Source: CAXXOK01 sp963675365 (GTDB lineage: Bacteria; Bacillota; Clostridia; Christensenellales; Aristaeellaceae). Taken from it: DNA of 64,000 nt. A program made the translations under genes and the position numbers. The stretch covers positions 744,001 to 808,000 of the forward strand of contig CAXXVA010000001.1 of the NCBI GenBank assembly GCA_963675365.2, given 5' to 3'. The first letter of the stretch is position 1. Each line of letters begins with the position of its first letter. The notes beneath the pieces were generated by a model. That model had not been told where the DNA came from. It worked only from the letters and a program-made list of their open reading frames with translations, and ran no database searches. Below, piece after piece: positions 58,214-64,000 of this stretch.

Positions 58214-58270
58214 GAGTAGTCTTTGTATCCTTTCAATCGTTTTTGCGGAATTTATACTGCTTAGTATTCC

Positions 58271-58434
58271 TGTAAGTACCGATAACGACGCCGCCTTTGC
58301 GGTTGCGGCGGAAGGGAGCGACAGATGTGCGTGAAGAAAACAGCAGTAGTAGCAGCGCTCAAGGTTTGATGAATGCGCAGATGCCGTTTCATAGCGACGC
58401 AAATGTGAATGCGGTCGCGTTAGCGGTACTTACA
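58271..58434. mobile_element. MITE-like element, about 164 bp, with terminal inverted repeats
   Basis: The left end TGTAAGTACCGATAACG (58271-58287) matches the reverse complement of the right end (58418-58434, TGTAAGTACCGCTAACG read inward) with one mismatch. There is no coding potential. An inner TAGTAGCAGCGCT lies 76 bp from the left end. The element at 62689-62854 has almost the same length and carries TAGCAGCAGCGCT at offset 75. No clear target-site duplication. The right end overlaps the last codons of the tag gene. Confidence 0.6.
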
Positions 58435-58962
58435 AAAACACAATGGATCATGGTCGTTGACGACGCCGACGGCCTGTAAAAAGCTATAGACCGTCACCGT
58501 GCCCATAAAGCGCATGCCGCGCTTTTTCAGATCCCTGGCAATCGCGTCGGAAAGAGGAGAGGAGCAGATCAGCTCCTGCCCGCCGATGATAGGCGCATCC
58601 GGCGCGAAGGAATACAGATAGCGGTCGAACGACCCGAACTCGATTTGAAGATCCAGAAACACGCGCATGTTGCGGATCGCCGCTTCGATTTTCAGCCGGT
58701 TGCGCACGATACCCGCGTCGGCCATCATGCGGGCAACGTCCTGCTCGCCGAAGGCCGCGATCTTTTGGGGATCAAAGCCCGCGAACGCCTTGCGGAAATT
58801 CTCCCGCTTGCTCAAGACAACCGCCCACGAAAGCCCCGCCTGGAACCCTTCCAGCAGGAGCATCTCGGCCAGCTTTGCGTCGTCGTGCTCGGGCTTGCCC
58901 CACTCTTCGTCGTGGTAGCGTATCATCGCCTCGCCCCGTGCCCAGGTGCATCTTACAGGCAT
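58420..58962 (-). CDS. tag: DNA-3-methyladenine glycosylase I
   Basis: This 180-residue base-excision repair enzyme has a helix-hairpin-helix fold with the N-terminal zinc Cys/His (VRCTWARGEAMIRYHDEEWG), active-site region EGFQAGLSWAVVLSKRENFR and C-terminal TVYSFLQAVGVVNDHDPLC. It excises 3-methyladenine. The last residues (CKYR, then TAA) are encoded by the right end of the MITE-like element, so the natural C-terminus may have been altered by insertion. Start ATG 58962 lies inside the end of the HIT gene (10-bp overlap). Confidence 0.93.
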   Translation of the reverse strand: MPVRCTWARGEAMIRYHDEEWGKPEHDDAKLAEMLLLEGFQAGLSWAVVLSKRENFRKAFAGFDPQKIAAFGEQDVARMMADAGIVRNRLKIEAAIRNMRVFLDLQIEFGSFDRYLYSFAPDAPIIGGQELICSSPLSDAIARDLKKRGMRFMGTVTVYSFLQAVGVVNDHDPLCFCKYR

Positions 58963-59450
58963 GCCATGTCCTTCCAATAGTTGATATCCTCCAGCCGTGC
59001 CGTCAGCGCGGCTTTGATCTGCTCTTTGAGCGCAACGTACTTCTCCCCGGTAAAATAATGCCGGTCATCCGCGCGCTGCTCCCGGGGATAATTCCACACC
59101 GGCCCCATACGGTATGCGTCCGGCTCCCAGGCGTAGCGCGCCTGGATATGCCCGTGCAGAAAACTTTCGGCGTTCATCAATACGCTGTAGTTGAGCCGCA
59201 TCGGTTTGCATACTTCGCTGATCGCGTCGCCGATCAGCGTCATATCCTGCATGAACTGCGCGCGCTTTTCCAGGCTGAGCTCATTGAGCGACCCCGTCCG
59301 CGGCGATGCGATCAGCAAACAGTATCCCGGCAGAAACTGATAGTCGCCCAGCACAGCGTACCCGCTCTTCATGCGCAAAATCAGCGTCGGGTTCTCGCCG
59401 CGCTCCAGCGCTCCCAGCCTGTCCTCCATCCACGGTTCTTTTCGTTCCAC
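58953..59450 (-). CDS. HIT-family nucleotide hydrolase
   Basis: This 165-residue protein of the histidine-triad superfamily (Ap4A hydrolase/GalT-like fold) has the core LGDYQFLPGYCLLIASP and the active-site region SFLHGHIQARYAWEP (H-x-H as in divergent HIT proteins). Members hydrolyse nucleotide conjugates. GTG 59450 is chosen because GGAGG lies 5 bases upstream and homology begins near MEDRLGALERG; the frame is open to 59570. It is the first gene of a HIT-tag-dut series. Confidence 0.85.
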   Translation of the reverse strand: MERKEPWMEDRLGALERGENPTLILRMKSGYAVLGDYQFLPGYCLLIASPRTGSLNELSLEKRAQFMQDMTLIGDAISEVCKPMRLNYSVLMNAESFLHGHIQARYAWEPDAYRMGPVWNYPREQRADDRHYFTGEKYVALKEQIKAALTARLEDINYWKDMACL

Positions 59451-59526
59451 AAGTTCCTCCGATGCAAGCTGCGCTTCTCCCCAATAAGACCCGCGCGCGG
59501 TTGGGGGGCGGCTTGCTGGTTTGAGA

Positions 59527-59555
59527 ATTTTAAACCCGTTCGTCAATGTTGGCAA
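59527..59555 (-). promoter_or_regulatory. Promoter of the HIT-tag operon
   Basis: Minus strand: TTGCCA (59550-59555), 17-bp spacer, TAAAAT (59527-59532). Confidence 0.6.
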
Positions 59556-59644
59556 TTGGTATACGACCACCGAGAGACTCGCAAACGATCAAAAAACCGG
59601 CAACATGAATGACAAACCCCGTCATTTCATCGCCCTTGTCACCT

Positions 59645-59684
59645 ACAGGCAAACGATGCGTAAAACCACGCAGCGTTCACCTTA
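59645..59684. repeat. Collapsed 40-bp copy of the MITE-like inverted repeat
   Basis: CAGGCAAACGATGCGTAAAACC (first 20 bases conserved, 59646-59667) matches 62690-62711 at 20 of 22 positions. The half at 59671-59684 is its inverted partner, so this is a short palindrome. It starts 5 bp after the TPM gene stop. Confidence 0.6.
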
Positions 59685-59689
59685 CTTAT

Positions 59690-60640
59690 TTAGAACCCAC
59701 GGCCTCCGCCGCCTCCGCCGCCGGAGCTGACCCCGCTGCCGCCGCCTCCGCCGCTGAACCCGCCGCCGTGTCCGCCGCCACCGCCGCCGGACGCCTGCGC
59801 GCGGCGCGTACGGGTGACGGTCGTGCGCAGATATTGGTCGGTGGATTCGGTCATGTCCATCTGGGAATTGGCGCGGTAATCGTAGTGATAGGTCGAGCCC
59901 TTGAGCTTATAACGGGAGGAAACGATCCACACGAAAACAAGCCCGATCAGAATCGCCGCCCCGGCGCCGATGAGCAGCTCCGTAGGGGTGAGGACATGGA
60001 AGCGCACGTAGTACACTTGATCTGTCGCCGGATCGTATCGGTATTCGCCGTCGGGATTGCTTTGGATCAGGTTCTGCTGCACGGTCGCCATCCACGCGGG
60101 CGCATCGGCGCTCTCGCTGACGGAGAGGATTTTGCCGGTGTCCACGTTATAACGGAACTGGTTGGAGGGCACGCCCTGCTCCACAAAGCTTTTCACCGCC
60201 GCGAGCATTGCCAGAACGCCTTCCTTGTACAGCCCCTGCTTAAGCAGCGGGTTGCTCTGGTCCAGCGCCAGTTCGATGCGGGCGTCGGTCATATAGTCGA
60301 TCATTTTGCCGTCGGTGTACAGGTACTCGTAACGGTTGTCCTCATACATGTTGAGCATGTACATCGCGCCGGTGATATCGTCCCCCGTGCCAAGGCCGAG
60401 CGAGTAGTAGTAATCCCGCGCCATCTCGTGATCGGTTTGGCTGCCGAGGCTGCGGCGGATGGTGACCACCGCGTAATCCATGCCCGTATCGGCGATGAAC
60501 GCCGTGACGGCGTCGGAGATTTCCAGTTCCTCGGCGTCCGAAAAAATATCCGCGTTGTCAAACACATGCGGGGCCGCAAACGCCGCCGCCGGCAGCGCAA
60601 GCGCCAGGACAACGAGCAGAATCCGCGTCAGTTTCTTCAT
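59690..60640 (-). CDS. TPM-domain membrane protein with Gly-rich tail
   Basis: This is a 316-residue protein. A signal peptide (1-22, ending AFAAP) is followed by a TPM domain (about 25-160; VFDNADIFSDAEELEISDAV, MDYAVVTIRRSLGSQTDHEM, YSLGLGTGDD), a membrane helix (about 218-240, LLIGAGAAILIGLVFVWIV) and a tail ending in a Gly/Ser-rich stretch. TPM domains are extracytoplasmic and have been linked to phosphatase-like or protein-assembly roles; the exact activity is unknown. It lies 24 bp after the second TPM gene. Confidence 0.88.
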   Translation of the reverse strand: MKKLTRILLVVLALALPAAAFAAPHVFDNADIFSDAEELEISDAVTAFIADTGMDYAVVTIRRSLGSQTDHEMARDYYYSLGLGTGDDITGAMYMLNMYEDNRYEYLYTDGKMIDYMTDARIELALDQSNPLLKQGLYKEGVLAMLAAVKSFVEQGVPSNQFRYNVDTGKILSVSESADAPAWMATVQQNLIQSNPDGEYRYDPATDQVYYVRFHVLTPTELLIGAGAAILIGLVFVWIVSSRYKLKGSTYHYDYRANSQMDMTESTDQYLRTTVTRTRRAQASGGGGGGHGGGFSGGGGGSGVSSGGGGGGGRGF

Positions 60641-60664
60641 GGTTTCACCTTCCGCGTGTCCGGC

Positions 60665-61549
60665 CTACCGGAAGTAGGCCGCGTAATCGTCCAGTACCTG
60701 CTGTACAGCGGGCAGGATCTCGCCCTCGGCCATCAGCGGACTGGCGTTGCCGACGATGACGTTGAGGTCCTGCTGCGGTACGAGCGTATCCATATCCCCG
60801 AAGTTCTGCACATAGAAGTTGCCGGACGCAAGATCCAGATAGATCATCACGCCGCTGCGCTGCTCGCCCTCGCCGAAGCCGTGGGACAAGAAGAATTCCT
60901 CCATGTAGTTGCCGTTCTGGTTGCCGTCCATCTCCTCATAGGTGGACAGGTAAAGGAAATCGCGGCCCGACAGCGCCCGGAAATCCGCGATCGCGGCCTC
61001 AAGCGCTTCGGTATCAGCATCCGACAGCAGCTCGGCGTAATCGTACACGCGCCGGGATTGGTTCTGCACGCCGAACTCGGAAACCGCCTGCCGGGTGATA
61101 TCCATCGTCCACTGGAAGCCGCCCGAAAAGTCGCCCGCGTAGAAGTCGCTCATGGCGTTCTCGGCCAGATATTGGATGTCTTCCTCGCTCATCAGGTACT
61201 TGAGGTCCCCAAAGACCGAAACGTAGTAATATCCGTCGCCGTACAGGTCTAAAAAGCAGAGGATCGCCGTATGGTTCATGCCAAGTCCAAGGCCCTTTGT
61301 ATCGTAGAAATCATCGCAGAGCTGCTGCAGATCATCATACCCGTGATCGACGTCCGAGACGAGGATGGCGAAATCATACCCGGTCGCCGCCTGAAACTCG
61401 GCGATCGCGGCTTCCAGCGCGTCCGCTTCCTGGGCGGTAAACAATCCGGCATAGTCAAACACGCGCACCGGAGCGGCTTCCTCGCCAAACGCGGTTGCGG
61501 ACAGCAGCAGGATTGCCGCAAGCAGCAGGGCAAAACATCTTTTCTTCAT
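60665..61549 (-). CDS. Secreted protein with two tandem TPM domains
   Basis: This 294-residue exported protein has a signal peptide (1-20, MKKRCFALLLAAILLLSATA). The first TPM domain is at about 28-155 (VFDYAGLFTAQEADALEAAI, YDFAILVSDVDHGYD, GLGLGMNHTAIL) and the second at about 165-285 (VYDYAELLSDADTEALEAAI, RDFLYLSTYEEMDGN, HGFGEGEQRSGV). The internal duplication is clear from the repeated FDYA-L / YDYAELL starts. It follows the zinc-ribbon gene by 13 bp. No membrane anchor other than the signal peptide, so it may be secreted and bind a partner. Confidence 0.88.
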   Translation of the reverse strand: MKKRCFALLLAAILLLSATAFGEEAAPVRVFDYAGLFTAQEADALEAAIAEFQAATGYDFAILVSDVDHGYDDLQQLCDDFYDTKGLGLGMNHTAILCFLDLYGDGYYYVSVFGDLKYLMSEEDIQYLAENAMSDFYAGDFSGGFQWTMDITRQAVSEFGVQNQSRRVYDYAELLSDADTEALEAAIADFRALSGRDFLYLSTYEEMDGNQNGNYMEEFFLSHGFGEGEQRSGVMIYLDLASGNFYVQNFGDMDTLVPQQDLNVIVGNASPLMAEGEILPAVQQVLDDYAAYFR

Positions 61550-61562
61550 ACCGTTTCCTCCG

Positions 61563-62657
61563 TTAAAATAAAAAGTACGCCATCAGGCTGTATGCGCCAA
61601 AAAGCAGCGCGGACAACAGCCCTCCTGCCAGCAGCAGTCTGGCTCTGGATACGGGTAGCTTGCCGCAAACCGCGCCCGTGCAGCCGTTCATGGCAAAGTA
61701 ATAGGGTTCCTTGTCGCCCTCGCGATGGTAGCTGATCACCCAGGTGGGCAACAGCACGTACTGGCTGTTCATTTTTTTGATGTCGGCCTCGGTGCTGCCC
61801 ATATGCGCGGTATACGAAAGCGTCGGCGTTAAAAGCGGCCGGATGTAATCGTCGATCTCGTCATGGACGTCCGCGGTGGCTTCATCCTTGCCGATATCGC
61901 GGCGCTCGGCCAGAAATCCGGCCAGATACGCGCCTGAGAACGGCTTCATCTTTTCCAGCGGGAAGGGGTGGATGCCGTCGGAGAGCTTGCGGTCGGTTGC
62001 TTTGAGCGCGGGGCGCATCAGGCGTTTGAAGTGGATATCCGCGCGGCGCTTGAAGTGGAAGTGCTGCGTGGTGGTGATGGTATAGTTGGCCGTCTGGGTG
62101 ACGGAGGAGTTGGAGCCTTCGCCCTCGTAGGTGCCGTCCACCTCGCAGTCGGTTACAAAGTGCGGATAGTACACACCCTGGATGTTTTTAACCTGTTCCT
62201 TGGCGAAAAACCCCTTGGGTACGAACTTTTTCTTCCCCACCCATTGGATGAAGCGGTCCACCGCCATGTCCTTGGAGATGGTAAAGGGCAGCGCTTTTTC
62301 CGGCCGCAGGTCCTGGGTCAGTTTGCCCTCGAGCACGATGGGGTTGTGGCAGTAGTAGCAATGGGTTGCGACGGTGGTCTCGTCGGTGATCACGGCGCTG
62401 CCGCAGCTTGGGCAGTGGTAAATTACCTGGGACGCCGCTTCGGCCTTGGGCGCGGCGGCTTCCGCGGCCTGTTCGTGCGTGTTGTCGTGTTCATGCTCAT
62501 GGTCGTGTTCATGGTCGTGCTCGTGGTCGGCCGCCATGTCCAAAAGCGTTTTTTCATCATATTCACTGTCGCAGGAATCACATTTCCAGCGCTGGAGTTC
62601 CGGCCGAAACCGCAAATAAGACCCGCAGTTGAGGCACTTGTAGGTTACGCCCGCCAT
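61563..62657 (-). CDS. Zinc-ribbon membrane protein with His/Asp/Glu-rich linker
   Basis: This is a 364-residue protein. There are three CxxC zinc knuckles: YKCLNCGSYL with KCDSCDSEY (about 5-30), HCPSCGSAVI and HCYYCHNPIV (about 80-110). Between them is a run of alternating His and acidic residues (about 45-65) that could bind or buffer metal. The middle is beta-rich (PFTISKDMAVDRFIQWVGKK, YYPHFVTDCEVDGTYEG), and one TM helix closes the chain (LLLAGGLLSALLFGAYSLMA). Such proteins are often misnamed PriA-like because of the ribbons. ATG 62657 follows AAGG at 8 bases. It is the first gene of the TPM cluster. Confidence 0.85.
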   Translation of the reverse strand: MAGVTYKCLNCGSYLRFRPELQRWKCDSCDSEYDEKTLLDMAADHEHDHEHDHEHEHDNTHEQAAEAAAPKAEAASQVIYHCPSCGSAVITDETTVATHCYYCHNPIVLEGKLTQDLRPEKALPFTISKDMAVDRFIQWVGKKKFVPKGFFAKEQVKNIQGVYYPHFVTDCEVDGTYEGEGSNSSVTQTANYTITTTQHFHFKRRADIHFKRLMRPALKATDRKLSDGIHPFPLEKMKPFSGAYLAGFLAERRDIGKDEATADVHDEIDDYIRPLLTPTLSYTAHMGSTEADIKKMNSQYVLLPTWVISYHREGDKEPYYFAMNGCTGAVCGKLPVSRARLLLAGGLLSALLFGAYSLMAYFLF

Positions 62658-62688
62658 ATCGTACACCTTCTTTAAATTAACCTATTCC

Positions 62689-62854
62689 TCAGGGAAACGA
62701 TGCATAAAACCTTGTGCTGTGCCGGGTCGAATTTTCTTCAGTTTGCGTTTGCGGGATCCGAAGTAGCAGCAGCGCTACGTCGAGGATGTCGCGGGCGCAA
62801 TATGGCGGAAATACGACCGGCAGCGGACGGGGTATTTAGACAGCGTTTACCTGA
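62689..62854. mobile_element. MITE-like element, about 166 bp, in the leader of the TPM operon
   Basis: Ends TCAGGGAAACGATG (62689-62702) and, inverted, TCAGGTAAACGCTG (62841-62854) match at 12 of 14. As in the element at 58271-58434, the left end has CGAT where the right has CGCT, and an inner TAGCAGCAGCGCT lies at offset 75. It sits between the operon promoter and the first start codon. It makes up most of the 320-bp gap 62658-62977. Confidence 0.6.
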
Positions 62855-62858
62855 CATG

Positions 62859-62887
62859 AGCATAGCATACCCCCTATTGTAAGTCAA
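62859..62887 (-). promoter_or_regulatory. Promoter of the zinc-ribbon/TPM operon
   Basis: Minus strand: TTGACT (62882-62887), 17-bp spacer, TATGCT (62859-62864), ending just outside the MITE-like element. The transcript would carry the element in its 5' leader. Confidence 0.65.
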
Positions 62888-62919
62888 TGAAACGCAGCGC
62901 CGGAAAGCGTTTGTTTGAC

Positions 62920-62948
62920 TTGCGGTAACCCCATGAGTTGAGTATACT
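62920..62948 (+). promoter_or_regulatory. Promoter of the HAD phosphatase gene
   Basis: TTGCGG (62920-62925), 17-bp spacer, TATACT (62943-62948), 29 bp before the ATG at 62978. Confidence 0.5.
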
Positions 62949-62977
62949 GGAACTACACTGACGAAAGGGCCGCACCT

Positions 62978-63655
62978 ATGCTTCAAACCTATGCGCTTTT
63001 TGATTTTGACGGCACGCTGATCCACGGAGATTCCATCATTCTGTTTATGCGGTATCTGTGGCGGCATAAGCTGTGCACGGTTTTGGATTTGTTCCGCTTC
63101 GTGGTCGCGGGCGGACTGTTTACCTTCCACCTGCTCTCGCCCAAACAGGCCAAGGAAATGGGAATGCGCTTTTTAAAGGGCCGCAGCCGCGCGGAGCTCG
63201 CGCAGATGGCGGAAGACTTCTGCGAAACGGTGCTCAAACCACGGCTGTACCCGCAGGGTCTTGAAGCGATCCGCAGACATCAGGCGGCGGGCGAACCGGT
63301 GTTGATCATCTCGGCGTCGCCGACGTTCTACCTGGAACCGCTCAAGCCAATGCTCGGTCTGGAAGAGGTGCTGGGCACCAAGTTTGCAACCGACGCACAG
63401 GGGCGTTTTACGGGAGACATTGTCGGGATTAACTGCCGGGGCGACGAAAAACCCATCCGTATCCGGGAATACCTGACCGGAATCGGCAGGGAACTGGACT
63501 ATGAAAGCTCGTCCGCCTACGGCAACAGCACGCACGACCTGCCGATGCTGAAACTATGCAAACACGCCTATGCCGTTGGCCCGAATAAACGCATGCGAAG
63601 AAAGCTCAAAGCCCTGGACGGCGTCGCCGTCGCCAACTGGAAGGAGACGCGATAG
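62978..63655 (+). CDS. HAD-IB family phosphatase (SerB-like)
   Basis: This 225-residue phosphohydrolase has motif I FDFDGTLIHGDS (nucleophile Asp), motif II LIISASP, motif III Lys in RGDEKPIRI, and motif IV YGNSTHDLPML with the metal Asp. The all-helical cap between residues 20 and 95 is typical of HAD subfamily IB (phosphoserine phosphatase-like, often acting on lipids or small phosphates). Substrate not deducible. The next gene starts 2 bp after its stop, so the two are co-expressed. Confidence 0.92.
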   Translation: MLQTYALFDFDGTLIHGDSIILFMRYLWRHKLCTVLDLFRFVVAGGLFTFHLLSPKQAKEMGMRFLKGRSRAELAQMAEDFCETVLKPRLYPQGLEAIRRHQAAGEPVLIISASPTFYLEPLKPMLGLEEVLGTKFATDAQGRFTGDIVGINCRGDEKPIRIREYLTGIGRELDYESSSAYGNSTHDLPMLKLCKHAYAVGPNKRMRRKLKALDGVAVANWKETR

Positions 63656-63657
63656 AC

Positions 63658-64000
63658 ATGCGACTGGCTGTGATCGCCGATCTGCACGGCAACCGCCCGG
63701 CAACCGTTGCGCTGGAGCGCGACCTCAAACGCGTCCGCCCGGACAAGATCTATTGTCTGGGCGATATCGTGGGCAAAGGCCCGTCCAGCGATTTCACCTT
63801 CGACTGGGCAATGGCAAACTGTGATCTGGTGCTTGGCGGCAACTGGGATATTTTCATCGGGTATAAATCATTCGAGCCGGACAGTTTTTACTGGCAGCAG
63901 CTTGGGGAACAGCGTATGACCACGCTCAGGGATCTGCCGCTGGAGACGACCGTCACGCTGTCGGGCCGCAGCATCCGCCTGTTCCACGGCCGGCCGGTCA
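63658..64000 (+). CDS. Metallophosphoesterase (YfcE/Ap4A-hydrolase type), 3' end outside window
   Basis: 114 codons are visible from the ATG at 63658. The start MRLAVIADLHGNRPA holds the D-x-H metal motif, followed by IYCLGDIVGKGP (GD motif) and LVLGGNWDIF in the place of GNHD. This matches calcineurin-like phosphodiesterases with a small single domain, often acting on cyclic nucleotides or diadenosine polyphosphates. It is coupled to the HAD phosphatase gene, pointing to a shared phosphate-metabolism role. The rest of the protein, including the GHTH motif, is not in the window. Confidence 0.9.
   Translation, partial: MRLAVIADLHGNRPATVALERDLKRVRPDKIYCLGDIVGKGPSSDFTFDWAMANCDLVLGGNWDIFIGYKSFEPDSFYWQQLGEQRMTTLRDLPLETTVTLSGRSIRLFHGRPV

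Noticed and set aside
1..64000. CRISPR arrays, rRNA genes, origin of replication
   Set aside because: No regularly spaced repeats of CRISPR type, no rRNA-like sequence and no DnaA-box cluster seen.

Overview
The window looks like a chromosomal segment of a fairly GC-rich, strictly anaerobic member of the Bacillota (Clostridia-type; the family is not resolved). The grounds are strong AGGAGG-like ribosome binding sites, classical TTGACA-17-TATAAT promoters, an anaerobic (class III) ribonucleotide reductase with paired NrdR-type boxes, a radical-SAM activase, many Fe-S redox proteins and fermentative-style pyrimidine breakdown. I see no phage genes, transposase, CRISPR array or rRNA. One tRNA-Ala(GGC) is present.

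Layout. 1-3015 (minus): a response regulator, a histidine kinase broken by an in-frame amber codon and a secreted protein, with two copies of a putative response-regulator box. 3170-6088 (plus): membrane phosphoesterase-like protein, aldo/keto reductase, AAA-type ATPase. 6092-7333: divergent LysE-type exporter and XRE-cupin regulator. 7380-13561 (minus): two large GGDEF proteins (one also HD-GYP) and a small Cys-rich protein. 13968-14043: tRNA-Ala. 14114-24540 (minus): a ten-gene operon for reductive pyrimidine catabolism: dihydropyrimidine dehydrogenase (PreA-like), dihydropyrimidinase, N-carbamoyl-beta-alanine amidohydrolase, beta-alanine aminotransferase, an iron alcohol dehydrogenase that could reduce malonate semialdehyde to 3-hydroxypropionate, and an NMT1/THI5-type ABC importer whose binding protein appears circularly permuted. 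It is read from a strong promoter through a leader hairpin followed by a U-tract.

24948-25697: ChbG/YdjC-type deacetylase. 25930-42297 (minus) is the most unusual block: ten closely packed genes behind one promoter, encoding a coiled-coil protein, a GrpE-like factor, an Hsp70 paralogue, a pseudokinase-like TPR protein, a membrane-anchored TPR/zinc-ribbon protein, a 72-residue protein, a TIR/Ig-like/beta-propeller protein, two large TPR or helical-repeat proteins and an HD protein with duplicated RyR modules. TIR plus RyR suggests NAD- or nucleotide-derived signalling; Hsp70/GrpE and TPR scaffolds suggest a protein-state sensor. I propose it as a candidate chaperone-gated stress or defence system; no function is demonstrated.

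42605-46370: ABC permease (FtsX type) and ATPase. 46454-48006: MerR regulator and Fe-S aldo/keto reductase behind a 19-bp-spacer MerR promoter. 48285-51514: NrdG and an NrdD fused to a redoxin domain. 51626-57723: DUF89 phosphatase, glutathione peroxidase, SDR, polyferredoxin pair, SulP transporter. 57788-59450 (minus): dUTPase, Tag glycosylase, HIT protein. 59690-62657 (minus): zinc-ribbon membrane protein and two TPM proteins, bracketed by copies of a small inverted-repeat element. 62978-64000: HAD phosphatase and a metallophosphoesterase cut by the window end.
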